From Cysteiniphilum halobium (GTDB lineage: Bacteria; Pseudomonadota; Gammaproteobacteria; Francisellales; Francisellaceae), in assembly GCF_003574425.1 (NCBI RefSeq), contig NZ_QLIU01000037.1, positions 1 through 35,611 of the forward strand: a stretch of 35,611 nucleotides of DNA, written 5' to 3'. Below the pieces are notes generated by a model. That model was not told the DNA's origin. It searched no databases and worked only from the letters and a program-made list of their open reading frames with translations. Every line of letters begins with the position of its first letter. The first letter of the stretch is position 1. Of the stretch, positions 27,001 to 35,611 are shown piece by piece. The translations under genes were made by a program, and so were the position numbers.

Positions 27001-27179
27001 TGAATAATTTCTGGGTTTGCACCTGGGTAAGCTGTTGTAACAATAATGGTGGCATTATTCATATATGGGTATTGACGCACCTGCAAGGTAAATGCAGTAC
27101 CAATTCCAGCAACGAGTATTAGTAAGCTAATCACCGTTGATAGCACAGGCCGCTTTATAAAAATATCAATAAAATGCAT
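24069..27179 (-). CDS. AcrB/MexB-type RND efflux pump
   Basis: A 1036-residue hydrophobe/amphiphile-efflux RND transporter in the inner membrane, which works as a trimer driven by protons. N-terminal FIKRPVLSTVISLLI, the D400-D401 proton-relay pair (GLVVDDAIVVLENI) and K921 (LISKHGILLVEF) are present, as is the second large periplasmic domain and twelve helices. The length matches the family. It follows the adaptor gene by 11 bases. The outer-membrane TolC partner is not in the window. In Francisella the corresponding pump (FTT0105c, from recall) is next to the same neighbours. Confidence 0.93.
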   Translation of the reverse strand: MHFIDIFIKRPVLSTVISLLILVAGIGTAFTLQVRQYPYMNNATIIVTTAYPGANPEIIQGFITTPLEQSVGAADGIDYMTSQSVLGLSTLTINVKLGADPNNVLSQVVQKVNAVQNKMPNGAQSPSIDMQSGNSFPSLILGFTSDTLNEQEITAYIKNQLTPKLQSLGGISNVIIWGEKDYAMRVWLNYDKMARFNVTPDDIANALQANSLIAAGGQIKGPYFNVTLNPTTNLDNAQAYKQLVVKNENGNLVRLGDVATVELGAQAYTANVSFNGKHGVFAGVVAASDANVLTVVDNIMKDLPTIKASLPTGLNMNIVYNNTTYIKASIEDVVKTLIEAVIIVTVVLFLFIGSFRSVIIPVVAIPLSMIGSFLLMFLMGFSINLLTLLSMVLAIGLVVDDAIVVLENIYRHIEEGASPFEAAIQGAREIANPVILMTLTLVAVYLPIGMMGGLTGILFTEFAYSLAGAVVISGIVAYTFSPMLCSKVLSKSITEAKTVKFIDNLFEKLKNAYERALRLVMSVRIVVILFGAVVLISCYSLFMGTKSELAPTEDQAFIGIQGTAPSPANIHYLDTFAPALYKDMQSLPGVESTFVVNGYPQSNNSFGGVVLKPWNERKETQMEIKPVLQNLVNNIAGSQIYTFEMPSLPGISFGPPMQFVIQSVNSYPSIYAIANDVINKMMSSGLFVFAQSDLQFDNPQMIVQIDREKAASLGISMQQIAQALGYAYSGGYVNYFSMLGYSYQVIPELADDLKLTKEQLGQIRITTTSDKLVPLSAIVTFKTQSVPLSLNRFQQLNSATINAVTTPGISQGQAIEYMQNLAKTELPQGYTHDYAGSARQFLENSNQMAIAFLFALIVIFLMLAAQFESFRDPLIILISVPMSICGALIPLYLGQLFNLGYASINIYTQVGLITLIGLISKHGILLVEFANKLQEEGYDKVEAILKSAALRLRPILMTTAAMVVGVIPLVIATGAGAVSRQSIGIVIASGMTIGTLFTLFVVPVVYTYLAKDRRALIKRWQEEDKIIAQINKNHPL

Positions 27180-27190
27180 ATGCCGTTTTC

Positions 27191-28396
27191 CTATGGGTTG
27201 TTTTTGAAGTCAATGTCATTATTGATAATAACACTAACACCGTTTTGCAATTTATTTTGACCGGAGGTCGCAACTATATCACCAGCTTTAATGCCTTTGA
27301 CGATGACCTTATTATCATTGGTCATGGTGGTTTTCACAGGCACTTGTTTGGCGGTGTATTGTTGTTTACCGGTTGATATGAGTTGGACTTGACCATCTTT
27401 CATTGCACTGTATTTAGATATTACCGGTTGCCCATCTTTATAATCAGGGACAAGAACATACACTGTTTCGCCATACAAGGTATAGCTTACGGCATTGCGT
27501 GGAATAATGATGGTATTTTCAATTGGTGGTAAAATTAAGCTCACATCAAGGAACATCCCTGGATAAATTAAATGCTGCTGATCTTTATTATCAAAGGTTG
27601 CTTGAATGTTAAGCGCTCTATTATCACTAGTGATTTGTGAGTTAATCGCAGTAATTTTGGCTTTAAATGTAACACCTGGATAGGCGTCGGAAGTAAACTC
27701 AATTGCACCACCGACTTTGACATTACTAAAGTTATTTTGTGGAATACTGAAGTCAATATAAATTGGTGATATTTCAGTAAGCGTTGCTGCACTGTTACCC
27801 GCACTGAAGTATTGACCTAGACTGATTTGGCGCAAACCAATCTTGCCATCAAATGGCGCTTTTACTGTGCGATAGTTAATATCAGCTTGAATCGATTCAA
27901 CATTGGCAAGATTTGCATCGTATTGTGCTTTTGATTGATCTGCAGTTTGTTGAGAAACTGCTTGTTTTTTCAAAAGATTTAGATCACGTTGGTAAGTAAT
28001 CTTAGCAAGCTCTAAATCTGCTTGTGCTTGCTTTAATTGTGCTTGCAACTGTTGTGTATCAAGGGTAAATAACACATCACCTTTTTTAACCATTTGTCCA
28101 GCTTTAAAAGAGATGCTTGACACCAGACCAGAAGCTTGAGCAGTAACATTAACATTTTGAATGGCTACTGCTTCACCAATGGTTTTTACACTTGGATACC
28201 AAGTTTCAGACTTGGCTTTAGTAGCGGTGACTTCAGGTGCTTGCATTTTCCAGGTTGCCATAGCTGAAGCCTTTTTACTATTAACAAAACTAGCAAAGCC
28301 AAAAATGCCGCCAAAAATAACGACAAGAATGACGATAACGACAATAAACGCTTTGATAAGCTTTTTCTTAGGTGCTTTTAGGGAGAGTTCAGCCAT
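27191..28396 (-). CDS. RND efflux periplasmic adaptor (membrane fusion protein)
   Basis: A 401-residue AcrA/MexE-type adaptor linking the RND pump to an outer-membrane channel. One N-terminal membrane helix (residues ~14-32) is followed by a biotinyl-lipoyl half (GLVSSISFKAGQMVKKGD), a long coiled-coil hairpin (about 110-170; many Gln/Ala heptads), the second lipoyl half (KAPFDGKIGLRQIS..Y) and a beta-barrel. The N-terminus looks like an uncleaved anchor, not a lipoprotein signal. The ATG lies 3 bases after the dsbB stop, so its translation is coupled to dsbB; its AAGGAT site sits inside the dsbB end. Confidence 0.92.
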   Translation of the reverse strand: MAELSLKAPKKKLIKAFIVVIVILVVIFGGIFGFASFVNSKKASAMATWKMQAPEVTATKAKSETWYPSVKTIGEAVAIQNVNVTAQASGLVSSISFKAGQMVKKGDVLFTLDTQQLQAQLKQAQADLELAKITYQRDLNLLKKQAVSQQTADQSKAQYDANLANVESIQADINYRTVKAPFDGKIGLRQISLGQYFSAGNSAATLTEISPIYIDFSIPQNNFSNVKVGGAIEFTSDAYPGVTFKAKITAINSQITSDNRALNIQATFDNKDQQHLIYPGMFLDVSLILPPIENTIIIPRNAVSYTLYGETVYVLVPDYKDGQPVISKYSAMKDGQVQLISTGKQQYTAKQVPVKTTMTNDNKVIVKGIKAGDIVATSGQNKLQNGVSVIINNDIDFKNNP

Positions 28397-28399
28397 GAT

Positions 28400-28930
28400 T
28401 TATCCTTCTGTTTTCATGTTTTCTTTATTTACTAAATTGTGATCGTTATAAAATAGAAACTGCCAAAAATGTAGCGTACTAAGTACGACAAAGATAATAA
28501 AACTGTAACTTGCCATGCTTAAGCCAAAGAATTTCCAATCGACTTGTGAGCAGTCAGGTCCACTTGTGAAAAGAGACTTTAAGAAATCCAAAAATGGTAG
28601 GTTTTGAAATAAACTATCGACACCAGCCTCGCAGCTACCAACATATTCACTGGGGTTTATTTGCATCCATACTTGTTTCAAGGCAATCAATGCCCCAATT
28701 AAAGCAATGACACCAAGGATAAAACTATAGATGCGTACCCCAGTTATTTTAGGTTTATGGATAAGGGCAATAAGGGACAAAACACTAATCAATACAATCG
28801 CAAATTGTTGTAGTAAGCACATCGGACAGGGCTTTAAACCAGTCAACTCAAAATAGATAATACTAGCAATCACAAGAATACCGATAATAAATGTTTTTAA
28901 ATAGATTTGCGGGCTTTTAAATCCGTGCAT
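28400..28930 (-). CDS. dsbB: Disulfide bond formation protein DsbB
   Basis: A 176-residue four-helix inner-membrane quinone oxidoreductase that re-oxidises DsbA. The first redox pair is Cys35-Pro-Met-Cys38 and the second is Cys100 and Cys127. The start is ATG at 28930, with AAAGGAAA 7 bases ahead; a TTG-initiated form from 28984 would begin inside the likely promoter -10 region and adds a non-homologous N-terminus. It is the head gene of an operon with the efflux adaptor and pump. The order recalls Francisella FTT0107c-0105c. The neighbouring giant RCC1 protein has many cysteine pairs and is a plausible client of the pathway. Confidence 0.93.
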   Translation of the reverse strand: MHGFKSPQIYLKTFIIGILVIASIIYFELTGLKPCPMCLLQQFAIVLISVLSLIALIHKPKITGVRIYSFILGVIALIGALIALKQVWMQINPSEYVGSCEAGVDSLFQNLPFLDFLKSLFTSGPDCSQVDWKFFGLSMASYSFIIFVVLSTLHFWQFLFYNDHNLVNKENMKTEG

Positions 28931-28935
28931 ATTTA

Positions 28936-28943
28936 TTTCCTTT
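28936..28943 (-). promoter_or_regulatory. Ribosome binding site fixing the dsbB start
   Basis: AAAGGAAA on the minus strand, with its AGGA core 7 bases before the ATG at 28930. Confidence 0.65.
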
Positions 28944-28972
28944 GAACTCAAATTGCTTTTAACGCTTTCGTC

Positions 28973-29000
28973 ATTATAGAGCAAAAAGCGATGAAGTCAT
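28973..29000 (-). promoter_or_regulatory. Sigma70-type promoter of the dsbB-efflux operon
   Basis: Minus strand: -35 ATGACT (28995-29000), 16-base spacer, perfect -10 TATAAT (28973-28978). A transcript starting just past the -10 would carry a leader of about 35 bases to the ATG at 28930. The remaining spacer up to mutS (29001-29169) shows only the short palindrome GAACAGGTGTTC. Confidence 0.55.
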
Positions 29001-29169
29001 TATTTAGCATAGTAGATGCCAGCTGAAAGTGGGGAGAAAAAAGTAAAAATACATTCATTTTATATTTTATTTTAATCCCCTGAATTAGAACAGGTGTTCA
29101 TTTTAGCGAGGCTTTGCAGTAAATCCAACCGTGTTTGTGCTTTTTTGTATCAAATTTAAGTGAATGAAT

Positions 29170-31791
29170 TTAAACCAGTTGCTTTTCTGCGGTCTTAAGT
29201 GCTGATTTAAGATCAAAAAGTGTGGTCATTGCCTCAATCGGCGTGAGTGTATTAGGATCCAATGCTTTGAGTTTTTCAATGACAAGATCATAATCATTAT
29301 TTACATCGTTTTCACTTTTGTCATTATGCGTGTGATGGGCTGTGAAACTAAAATCCAGGTTTTGTTGAATAGGCGCGTAAGGATCACTATCACGCATTTC
29401 CAAACGCGATAGAATCTTTTTGGCATTTTTCAATACATCATGTGGCACACCTGCTAACTTTGCCACTTGAATACCATAGCTTTTAAGAGCAGCTCCTGGT
29501 TTAGCATGATGTAGGAAAATAATCGTATCCTTATACTCAGTGGCCTCAAAGTGAATGTTTTCTAAAGTGGGGTATTGTGCGGACAAGTGGGTCAGTTCAA
29601 AATAATGTGTGGCAAATAGCGTATAGGCTTTAATCGTCAAAAGCTTTTCAGCACACGCCATTGCTAGTGCTAATCCATCAAAGGTACTAGTGCCACGTCC
29701 AATCTCATCCATTAAAACGAGGCTTTTATCCGTTGCATGGCGCAAGATATGCGCACATTCTGTCATCTCAACCATAAAAGTTGAACGTCCTGAGCTAATA
29801 TCATCGGATGCGCCAATGCGTGTATAAATAGCGTCAATATCGCCAATTAATGCGTTTTTTGCGGGGATAAAAGAACCAATATGGGTAAGAAAAACAATAT
29901 GGGCAATCTGACGCATATAGGTTGATTTTCCACCCATATTTGGGCCGGTAATTATTTGTAAGTGTTTTTGCTCATCCAAGCGATTACTATTAGCAATAAA
30001 AGGTGATTTGGATAACGCTTCAATCACTAAGTGGCGTCCGTCTTTGATATCCAAAACCTTATCTTTTGACAAACTTGGGCGGTTTAATTTTAAGGTGATG
30101 GCGCGCTCCGCCAAATTGGTTAAGACATCAAGCTCAGCAATTGCTTTTGCAGTTTTTTGTAAGTCTTGGTATACACTAAGTATTTGCTCCAAAATATCCT
30201 GATATAAACTTTTTTCATAGGCGAGTGCTTTTTCAGCGCTACTTAGAATGTTGTCTTCAAAGGACTTAAGCTCAGGTGTAATGTAACGCTCAGCATTTTT
30301 GAGTGTTTGTCGGCGCGTATAATCAACAGGTAATTCAACTTTGTGAGCTTTTGATATTTCAATATAATAGCCATGCACTTTATTAAAGCTAACCTTTAAA
30401 GTGTTTATTCCTGTGCGTTCACGCTCTTGCTGTTCCAGTTGAATTAAGTAATCACCTGCATGCTGACTAATGTTTCTTAGCTCATCAAGATGTTGATCAA
30501 AACCTTCTTTGATCACCCCACCATCGCGAATGGTTATCGGTGGCTCATCAACGAATGAATCACACAAAAGCTTTAGAATGTGTGGCAATAGCGTTAAATG
30601 CTTGGCGTGCAGTAGAAGTAAAGGGTTGTGTTGTTTCGTTTCAATTATTGCTTTTAGATCAGGCACAACACTCAAGGTATGTCGCAGTGCAATTAAGTCT
30701 TTGGGTTTAGCACTATTTAAAGCAATACGTGAGGCAATGCGCTCGATATCTTGCGTTTGCTTAAGTAAATGCTGAATGTCATCCATTGTGGCTTGATTGA
30801 TTAAATCTTGTATCGCATCTTGACGGCTATGCAAAATGTGATAATCTTTTGTCGGTGATTTAAACCATTGTTTTAATAAGCGATTGCCAAGTGCTGTTTG
30901 ACAGTTATTGATAATCGCAAAAAGCGTATGACTAGCTTTGCCAGAGAGGCTTGTTTCAAGCTCGAGATTACGTCGACTTGCCGCATCAATATTTAATAAA
31001 CGCTCATCAGACTCGATGGTAATGTTATGTAAGTGTTTTGGTGATGATTTTTGCGTATTCTCTAGGTAATGCAGTAAAGCACCAGCGGCTGCTATTGCTA
31101 AAGGTTTTTTACTGAGTGTGTCTGTTAAGACATTTTGACCAAAATACTGTTGAATCAATTTTTTGGCGCCCATTAATTGAAATTCCCATTCTGGGCGAGC
31201 TTGAATGGATATTTGCTCATTGATAAGATTAGGTTTAATCTCATCAATGCTATTGTCGCAAATCAGTAATTCTTTCGCCTTTAAGCGATGTACTTGATTG
31301 TGTAGTGTATTTGTTTCACGTTTGATTTCAAGGACTTTAAGTTCACCTTGGGTAAACTCTAAATAGGCAATGCCAATGCGTGTTTTATTCTCAAAAATCG
31401 CCATTAGAATATTGCTATCATTACTTTCGGTAAAGCTTTCTTCAGCAACGGTTGCAGGAGTTATAACACGCACGACTTCGCGTGCTACTGGTGCTTTGCT
31501 ATTAACATCACCCACTTGCTCACAAATGGCAACACTTAAGCCTTGTTTGACCAAGCGTGATAGATAGTTCTCAGCTGCATGATAAGGCACTCCAGCCATG
31601 GCAATGGGTTCACCATTGGATTTGCCACGTGTCGTAAGACTGATATCCAAAAGCTTAGCAGCCTTGTGTGCATCGTCATAAAATAACTCATAAAAATCAC
31701 CCATGCGATAAAATAAAAGTGTTTCAGGGTATTGAGACTTGATCGTTAAATACTGCTGCATCATTGGTGTGTGCGTGCTTTCAGTCGACAT
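29170..31791 (-). CDS. mutS: DNA mismatch repair protein MutS
   Basis: An 873-residue MutS, the mismatch sensor of methyl-directed repair. The mismatch-reading F-Y-E motif is F33-Y34-E35 (GDFYELF), the connector, lever and clamp domains follow, and the ATPase has Walker [11 protein letters not shown] (about 616-624), Walker [14 protein letters not shown] and the FATHYFEL segment. The C-terminal end ([16 protein letters not shown]) is the dimer/tetramer tail. Length is close to E. coli's 853. The ribosome site is weak. It stands alone between the dsbB operon and the RCC1 gene. Confidence 0.97.
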   Translation of the reverse strand: MSTESTHTPMMQQYLTIKSQYPETLLFYRMGDFYELFYDDAHKAAKLLDISLTTRGKSNGEPIAMAGVPYHAAENYLSRLVKQGLSVAICEQVGDVNSKAPVAREVVRVITPATVAEESFTESNDSNILMAIFENKTRIGIAYLEFTQGELKVLEIKRETNTLHNQVHRLKAKELLICDNSIDEIKPNLINEQISIQARPEWEFQLMGAKKLIQQYFGQNVLTDTLSKKPLAIAAAGALLHYLENTQKSSPKHLHNITIESDERLLNIDAASRRNLELETSLSGKASHTLFAIINNCQTALGNRLLKQWFKSPTKDYHILHSRQDAIQDLINQATMDDIQHLLKQTQDIERIASRIALNSAKPKDLIALRHTLSVVPDLKAIIETKQHNPLLLLHAKHLTLLPHILKLLCDSFVDEPPITIRDGGVIKEGFDQHLDELRNISQHAGDYLIQLEQQERERTGINTLKVSFNKVHGYYIEISKAHKVELPVDYTRRQTLKNAERYITPELKSFEDNILSSAEKALAYEKSLYQDILEQILSVYQDLQKTAKAIAELDVLTNLAERAITLKLNRPSLSKDKVLDIKDGRHLVIEALSKSPFIANSNRLDEQKHLQIITGPNMGGKSTYMRQIAHIVFLTHIGSFIPAKNALIGDIDAIYTRIGASDDISSGRSTFMVEMTECAHILRHATDKSLVLMDEIGRGTSTFDGLALAMACAEKLLTIKAYTLFATHYFELTHLSAQYPTLENIHFEATEYKDTIIFLHHAKPGAALKSYGIQVAKLAGVPHDVLKNAKKILSRLEMRDSDPYAPIQQNLDFSFTAHHTHNDKSENDVNNDYDLVIEKLKALDPNTLTPIEAMTTLFDLKSALKTAEKQLV

Positions 31792-31938
31792 AGTTTATAT
31801 ATATCTTGAGGTATAAATGAAAAATATTGTACACGATGACGAATGGATTTACGATGGGTATACAACACGAACATAGAGAAATTTTTACAGAATATTCGAT
31901 ATAGTCGAGCGAGAATCACTCATAGAAATTTCAGATAT

Positions 31939-31969
31939 ACTTTGCGCCAAAGTTTTTTTGGCACAAAGT
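31939..31969. terminator. Strong hairpin downstream of the RCC1-protein gene
   Basis: Stem of 12 bp (ACTTTGCGCCAA / TTGGCACAAAGT) with a single G-A difference that becomes a wobble on one strand, loop of 7 bases (AGTTTTT). It begins about 19 bases past the stop of the giant gene, where a terminator belongs, but no clear T-run follows on the minus strand. It could also protect the 3' end of the mRNA. The rest of 31792-31987 has no convincing gene. Confidence 0.5.
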
Positions 31970-31987
31970 GAGTAAAGTAAGCTAACT

Positions 31988-34900
31988 TTATGGACTAGGG
32001 ATAGTAAGAGGGTATGGTTTAACTTGAGTGGTGCTTATTGTGGTGTCTTTTGGTTGACCAAAATAAGAAGGATCACCTATTCCCCAGCAATAATAGCTAC
32101 CCTTTTTACTTAATCCACATGTGGATTGGGCTCCTACATAGATATCCTTAAAGCCATCTTTATCACTAATATCATTTGAAAAGTCGCTATTGGGAGTAGG
32201 TTGAAGCGTATCTCCACTTAGGTAGTTGTTGGGATCTGTATTCCGAGTAATGTACGTGGTATTGTTTTTATTAACTAGCTGAAAGAATAAATTTGCTCCC
32301 CAACAACTTAAATTGCTTACCTTATCATTGGTTAAGTAGCAAACAGTGCTATTGCCAGCTGCTAATTTAATGATCTTTGATTGACCAACGATAGTAGTCA
32401 AATTATGTGGCTCCACTGGCGAATACTGCGTTCCTGAACTAGTACCATTTCCTGGAAATCCATAATTATACGCTCCAATATCTCCTCCCCAGCATTTTAC
32501 TTGATTGCTATCTCCTTCCATTAAAACACAACCACCATACCAAGTTGTTACCAACTGGGATACCGAAGCATTATCACCAAAATCGAGTTTAGTAGGAGTA
32601 TCGATATTTGTTTTCACAGTACTACTTCCAAGACCTAAATATCCAGTTGTATTATTTCCCCAGCAGTATACTTGATTATGAAGTTCATCTGATGGTAATC
32701 CAACTATAGCGCAAGTAAATGGCTGAACTATTGTATTAGATGTGCTTATATATTTAAATATATATCCATTAGGAATGCTTGTTTTATCAACTGGAGTTGG
32801 CGTAGTAATGGGAGATGTAGTGTTCCCGATACCGAGTTCTCCATAGGTATTATATCCCCAACAATATGCCATATCCTGGGTATTATCACCTGGTTTTCCT
32901 TCAATGGTACATATGTATGGATTTACAGGATCGCCATTTGATGCAACCTGTTTTACTATCAAATCACCTTGGGCAGGTACTTTCACAAACTGATTTTTTA
33001 CACCATCCGGCAGAGAGCCTCTGCAGTATAGTTGATCATTGTTAGGAGTGCTCTGATCTCCAACAATAACGCAAGTATTTAGCCTTGATGCGCTAACAGA
33101 TTTTAGTATCTTGCCGGCAGCTGGTGTGTAGATATTTGTTGGCGTGTATAATACATTATCACTAAATCTACTATGTAGCGCTGATCCGTAACAATATAGT
33201 TTATTGTTATCTATTATACATCCGCCATAATTTGCAGCCACCATTTGAGGATAAGCATTATTTGCTTGTACTGTTAAAGTATTATTATTGCTAAGATCAA
33301 TAGTTATCAGGTTATCATGGCTATTGGATTTTAAGGTAATGTTAGCAGTGCCAATCAACCCTTGTTGAGCGGGATAGAACACGCCTGAGATTTCACAGGT
33401 ATCCTGTGGGTGCATTGTTGCAATAGATTGACATGTATTTTTACTAATTGTAAAACCTTTCTCTGCAGTGAGTGTGGTGACATCTGAGCTAACATTTGTT
33501 AGTGAACTCTGCCCAATATTTGTAAATACATAATCAAATGGGTAACTTACGTACTGTTTGGGATCATCAGGAATAACTACCTTTGGAGTAGCTGAGATGT
33601 ATTTTGTGACATCTGTCGTTGTCGTATTAATAGTTCCCACTTTTTTTGATATTTGAGCAACATTAGTACCATCAGTAATATTATAGTTAAGATATATATC
33701 GTGATGATAATCCATAGCTTTATTTGACTTGTAGTATAAAGTTATCGTGCATGATTCTTCTTTTGATTTTTCTTGTGTCGGAGGGAGACTGTTACAAGTG
33801 CCAGTTTTGCCTTCAGATAGAGGACCACCTTCGTTAATGGGAATAGATGCGTTGGTAAGTAACATACTATGATTTTTATTAGTGTTTTTAATTGTATAGG
33901 CTACATGATATTGGTGTCCAATATGTGTGGTTGCAGGGATGCTATCTCCTTGTGTGATAACGATGTGATTTTCCAGCACAGCAGGCGGTGTTTTATGATT
34001 GTTGATCAAGTTTTCATTACTGAGAATGACATTATTACCATTGTCATAATGTAAGTTAGAAATAATTGAGGTATTAATGTCTGCACTATTGGGTGTAAAA
34101 GTAAAAGCCCACTTGCAACTGCTACTCGGCGTTAATTTTTGAGTATTGCTGCATGTGCTTTTTGTTTCGTCTGTTGAAAAACCAGCAGCTTTTTTAGGTA
34201 ATGTATTAATAAACTGCAGATTATTAGCATCTGCTTTGCCGATATTATTAAATGTATATGTTATATGATAGAGATCTCCAATAAACATAATATTATTAGC
34301 AGGAACGTCTGTGGTGATTGAGCCAGTTACAATAGGTTCTTTTGCTTGGTCAGCAGCCTTGGTTAAGTCATTTAGGCTGACATAGTGCCCCTGCTTATAA
34401 AATAAGTTTGAACTTAAATAGTAGTTTTTATCAGCATTTTTTGCTGTAAAAGTTCCTGTGATGATACAACTATAATTTGGTTTTAAGGTGTTAGTTTGCC
34501 TGCATGTGCTTGCTTTAGCATCTAATGTAACCGTATTGGGATCAAAAATATTTGCAAATCTTATGTTGGTGGCAGGTTTTATGCCGATATTTTTGAATAT
34601 GTACTGAAAACGATAGGGATTATCGATTATACTATTTGCTTGAATACCATATGTATCACTTGTAACTTTATATCCCACTATGTTAGATGTATTGACATTG
34701 GTAACTAATGTTGAATGAATGGAATGCTGATGATTGTTGCTATCAGTATAGTGTACGGTAAGCTTTGCTTTTTGATCTGTGGTAGAATCATTAGGCGCAG
34801 TGTAGCTAACTGCAACTGAGCAAGAATCCCCACCATCTAGTTGTTTTTTCCCAAAACAAGTACTTCTTGGTTTGTCTTCAGTGAACCCTTGTCCATCTAG

Positions 34901-35611
34901 TGTGTAAGTAAAGTTGATAGGATTTAAGCCATTTTTATTGCTAATGATATATTGCGCTTGATATGTTTGAGCTTGTGATGTATTACTGGAAAAAGATCCT
35001 AAATCTTGAGTGACTTGTAAACCACTGATATTGACATGTTCGAAATGCGTTGCCCCACCATCAAGCGAAATGTAGCCTGCCGTATCCGTTTTTGAGCTAA
35101 TATAAAATGAGCAGCCAGTGCTTGGCGTTAAATCTGTGTCACTACAGCTGTCCTTATCCTTGTCAATTTTAGCAGGACCAAATCCATTATCAGGTATAAA
35201 TACAACTTTTGAGATATGTAAACTCTGATCTGCTAAAACATTGCTTAGGAAAACTGGATTATCTTGCACTATAGGTAGTGAATCTAAGTTATCTATATTT
35301 GATAAAAGAGCACCATGTTGTTCATATATAACTTTGGCTGATTTTGGAACACTTTGAGCGCAATATACCACCTCATATTCAAAAGATGGAGGTACATCTG
35401 TAGTTAGATCATGTTCAATCAGTAGTTTACAAGGTGTACCAACTAAAATGTTTTGGCAATTGTTAATAATATTCAACCCTTTAATATTGCTGACTTTAAT
35501 ACTGTAAGTTTGATTAGAGCTTGCACCTAGAGAAATAGATTTAGATGCTTCACTTACCATAATATCAAACGTGCTATATGTTCCAGCAGTTAAATCTATG
35601 CGGTCGAAGAC
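31988..35611 (-). CDS. Giant exported Ig-like/RCC1-propeller protein, 5' end cut off
   Basis: The frame is open through the window edge (17 further codons before the ATG at 35560), so the N-terminus and any signal peptide lie outside. At least 1207 residues remain. The first ~760 hold about six Ig-like units of ~100-130 residues, each with a cysteine pair of the type STC-x(5-8)-L.P..SC.I.G.F. The last ~430 form seven RCC1-like repeats, each with Cys...(Y/K/S)C-W/Y-G; typical blades are QVYCWGNN and GYLGLGSS. Seven repeats close one beta-propeller. Paired cysteines and absence of membrane helices point to a disulfide-bonded, exported or surface protein, perhaps for adhesion. Function not known. 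Ends with TAA at 31988. Confidence 0.8.
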   Translation of the reverse strand, partial: VFDRIDLTAGTYSTFDIMVSEASKSISLGASSNQTYSIKVSNIKGLNIINNCQNILVGTPCKLLIEHDLTTDVPPSFEYEVVYCAQSVPKSAKVIYEQHGALLSNIDNLDSLPIVQDNPVFLSNVLADQSLHISKVVFIPDNGFGPAKIDKDKDSCSDTDLTPSTGCSFYISSKTDTAGYISLDGGATHFEHVNISGLQVTQDLGSFSSNTSQAQTYQAQYIISNKNGLNPINFTYTLDGQGFTEDKPRSTCFGKKQLDGGDSCSVAVSYTAPNDSTTDQKAKLTVHYTDSNNHQHSIHSTLVTNVNTSNIVGYKVTSDTYGIQANSIIDNPYRFQYIFKNIGIKPATNIRFANIFDPNTVTLDAKASTCRQTNTLKPNYSCIITGTFTAKNADKNYYLSSNLFYKQGHYVSLNDLTKAADQAKEPIVTGSITTDVPANNIMFIGDLYHITYTFNNIGKADANNLQFINTLPKKAAGFSTDETKSTCSNTQKLTPSSSCKWAFTFTPNSADINTSIISNLHYDNGNNVILSNENLINNHKTPPAVLENHIVITQGDSIPATTHIGHQYHVAYTIKNTNKNHSMLLTNASIPINEGGPLSEGKTGTCNSLPPTQEKSKEESCTITLYYKSNKAMDYHHDIYLNYNITDGTNVAQISKKVGTINTTTTDVTKYISATPKVVIPDDPKQYVSYPFDYVFTNIGQSSLTNVSSDVTTLTAEKGFTISKNTCQSIATMHPQDTCEISGVFYPAQQGLIGTANITLKSNSHDNLITIDLSNNNTLTVQANNAYPQMVAANYGGCIIDNNKLYCYGSALHSRFSDNVLYTPTNIYTPAAGKILKSVSASRLNTCVIVGDQSTPNNDQLYCRGSLPDGVKNQFVKVPAQGDLIVKQVASNGDPVNPYICTIEGKPGDNTQDMAYCWGYNTYGELGIGNTTSPITTPTPVDKTSIPNGYIFKYISTSNTIVQPFTCAIVGLPSDELHNQVYCWGNNTTGYLGLGSSTVKTNIDTPTKLDFGDNASVSQLVTTWYGGCVLMEGDSNQVKCWGGDIGAYNYGFPGNGTSSGTQYSPVEPHNLTTIVGQSKIIKLAAGNSTVCYLTNDKVSNLSCWGANLFFQLVNKNNTTYITRNTDPNNYLSGDTLQPTPNSDFSNDISDKDGFKDIYVGAQSTCGLSKKGSYYCWGIGDPSYFGQPKDTTISTTQVKPYPLTIPSP

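Noticed and set aside
28931-28984. Longer DsbB from a TTG at 28984.
   Set aside because: That codon adjoins the likely -10 box at 28973-28978; the ATG at 28930 has its own AAAGGAAA.
29088-29099. Palindrome GAACAGGTGTTC between dsbB and mutS as an operator or terminator.
   Set aside because: Only five paired bases with a two-base centre and no T-run; it is likely a chance palindrome.
31817-31876. A 19-residue plus-strand ORF upstream of mutS.
   Set aside because: Weak ribosome site, very short, no recognisable family; cannot be told from chance in this AT-rich spacer.

Overview
The window is AT-rich bacterial DNA that reads as a gammaproteobacterium. Its gene families (PmbA/TldE, MltA, PotGHI, DsbB, MutS, an AddA/RecB-like helicase, an AcrB-type pump, type I secreted RTX protein) fit that class. 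The gene order dsbB - periplasmic adaptor - RND pump is one I recall from Francisella, so a member of the Francisella/Fastidiosibacteraceae side of the group is my best guess. This rests on recall and was not tested by a search.

Layout. (1) 1-1346: C-terminal part of an RTX calcium-binding exoprotein, with an in-frame stop just before the readable part and a neat 36-residue higher-order repeat. (2) 1413-5574: on the minus strand, an AddA/RecB-like helicase-nuclease without an adjacent AddB partner, a small helix-turn-helix-like ORF, and a thioredoxin-like [2Fe-2S] ferredoxin. The ferredoxin closes a minus-strand run with lysO, pmbA and probably mltA (to 9048). (3) 9144-12018: polyamine ABC transporter potG-potH-potI, overlapping genes, no potF in view. 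(4) 12158-23769: an accessory sugar region. (5) 24069-28930: dsbB-adaptor-RND operon. (6) 29170-31791: mutS. (7) 31988-35611: a very large exported protein, cut by the window end, with about six Ig-like units and a seven-bladed RCC1-type propeller full of paired cysteines.

The most interesting part is region 4. One tight minus-strand operon runs rhaD (aldolase fused to lactaldehyde dehydrogenase) - rhaI - rhaK - lldD - GPH-family sugar permease - GH31 sulfoquinovosidase. The first four genes form a complete path from L-rhamnose to dihydroxyacetone phosphate plus pyruvate (through L-lactaldehyde and L-lactate). The last gene carries every residue I know to define sulfoquinovose (SQ) recognition in E. 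coli YihQ. Convergent to it, overlapping by 14 bases, is a 2-oxoglutarate/Fe(II) dioxygenase, and divergent from that is a YdhF-type aldo/keto reductase. A dioxygenase plus an aldo/keto reductase is the pair expected if SQ is desulfonated oxidatively to 6-oxoglucose and then reduced to glucose. No kinase, aldolase or isomerase of the standard sulfoglycolytic types is present. The working model is a combined rhamnose plus sulfoquinovose catabolic locus sharing one permease, with oxidative desulfonation. The sulfoquinovosidase and rhamnose parts are well supported; the desulfonation step is a hypothesis.

No tRNA, rRNA, CRISPR array, integrase or transposase was seen. No transcriptional regulator is encoded anywhere in the window. 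No stretch longer than 300 bases is without a gene; the longest (23770-24068) holds the promoter of the rhamnose/SQ operon.
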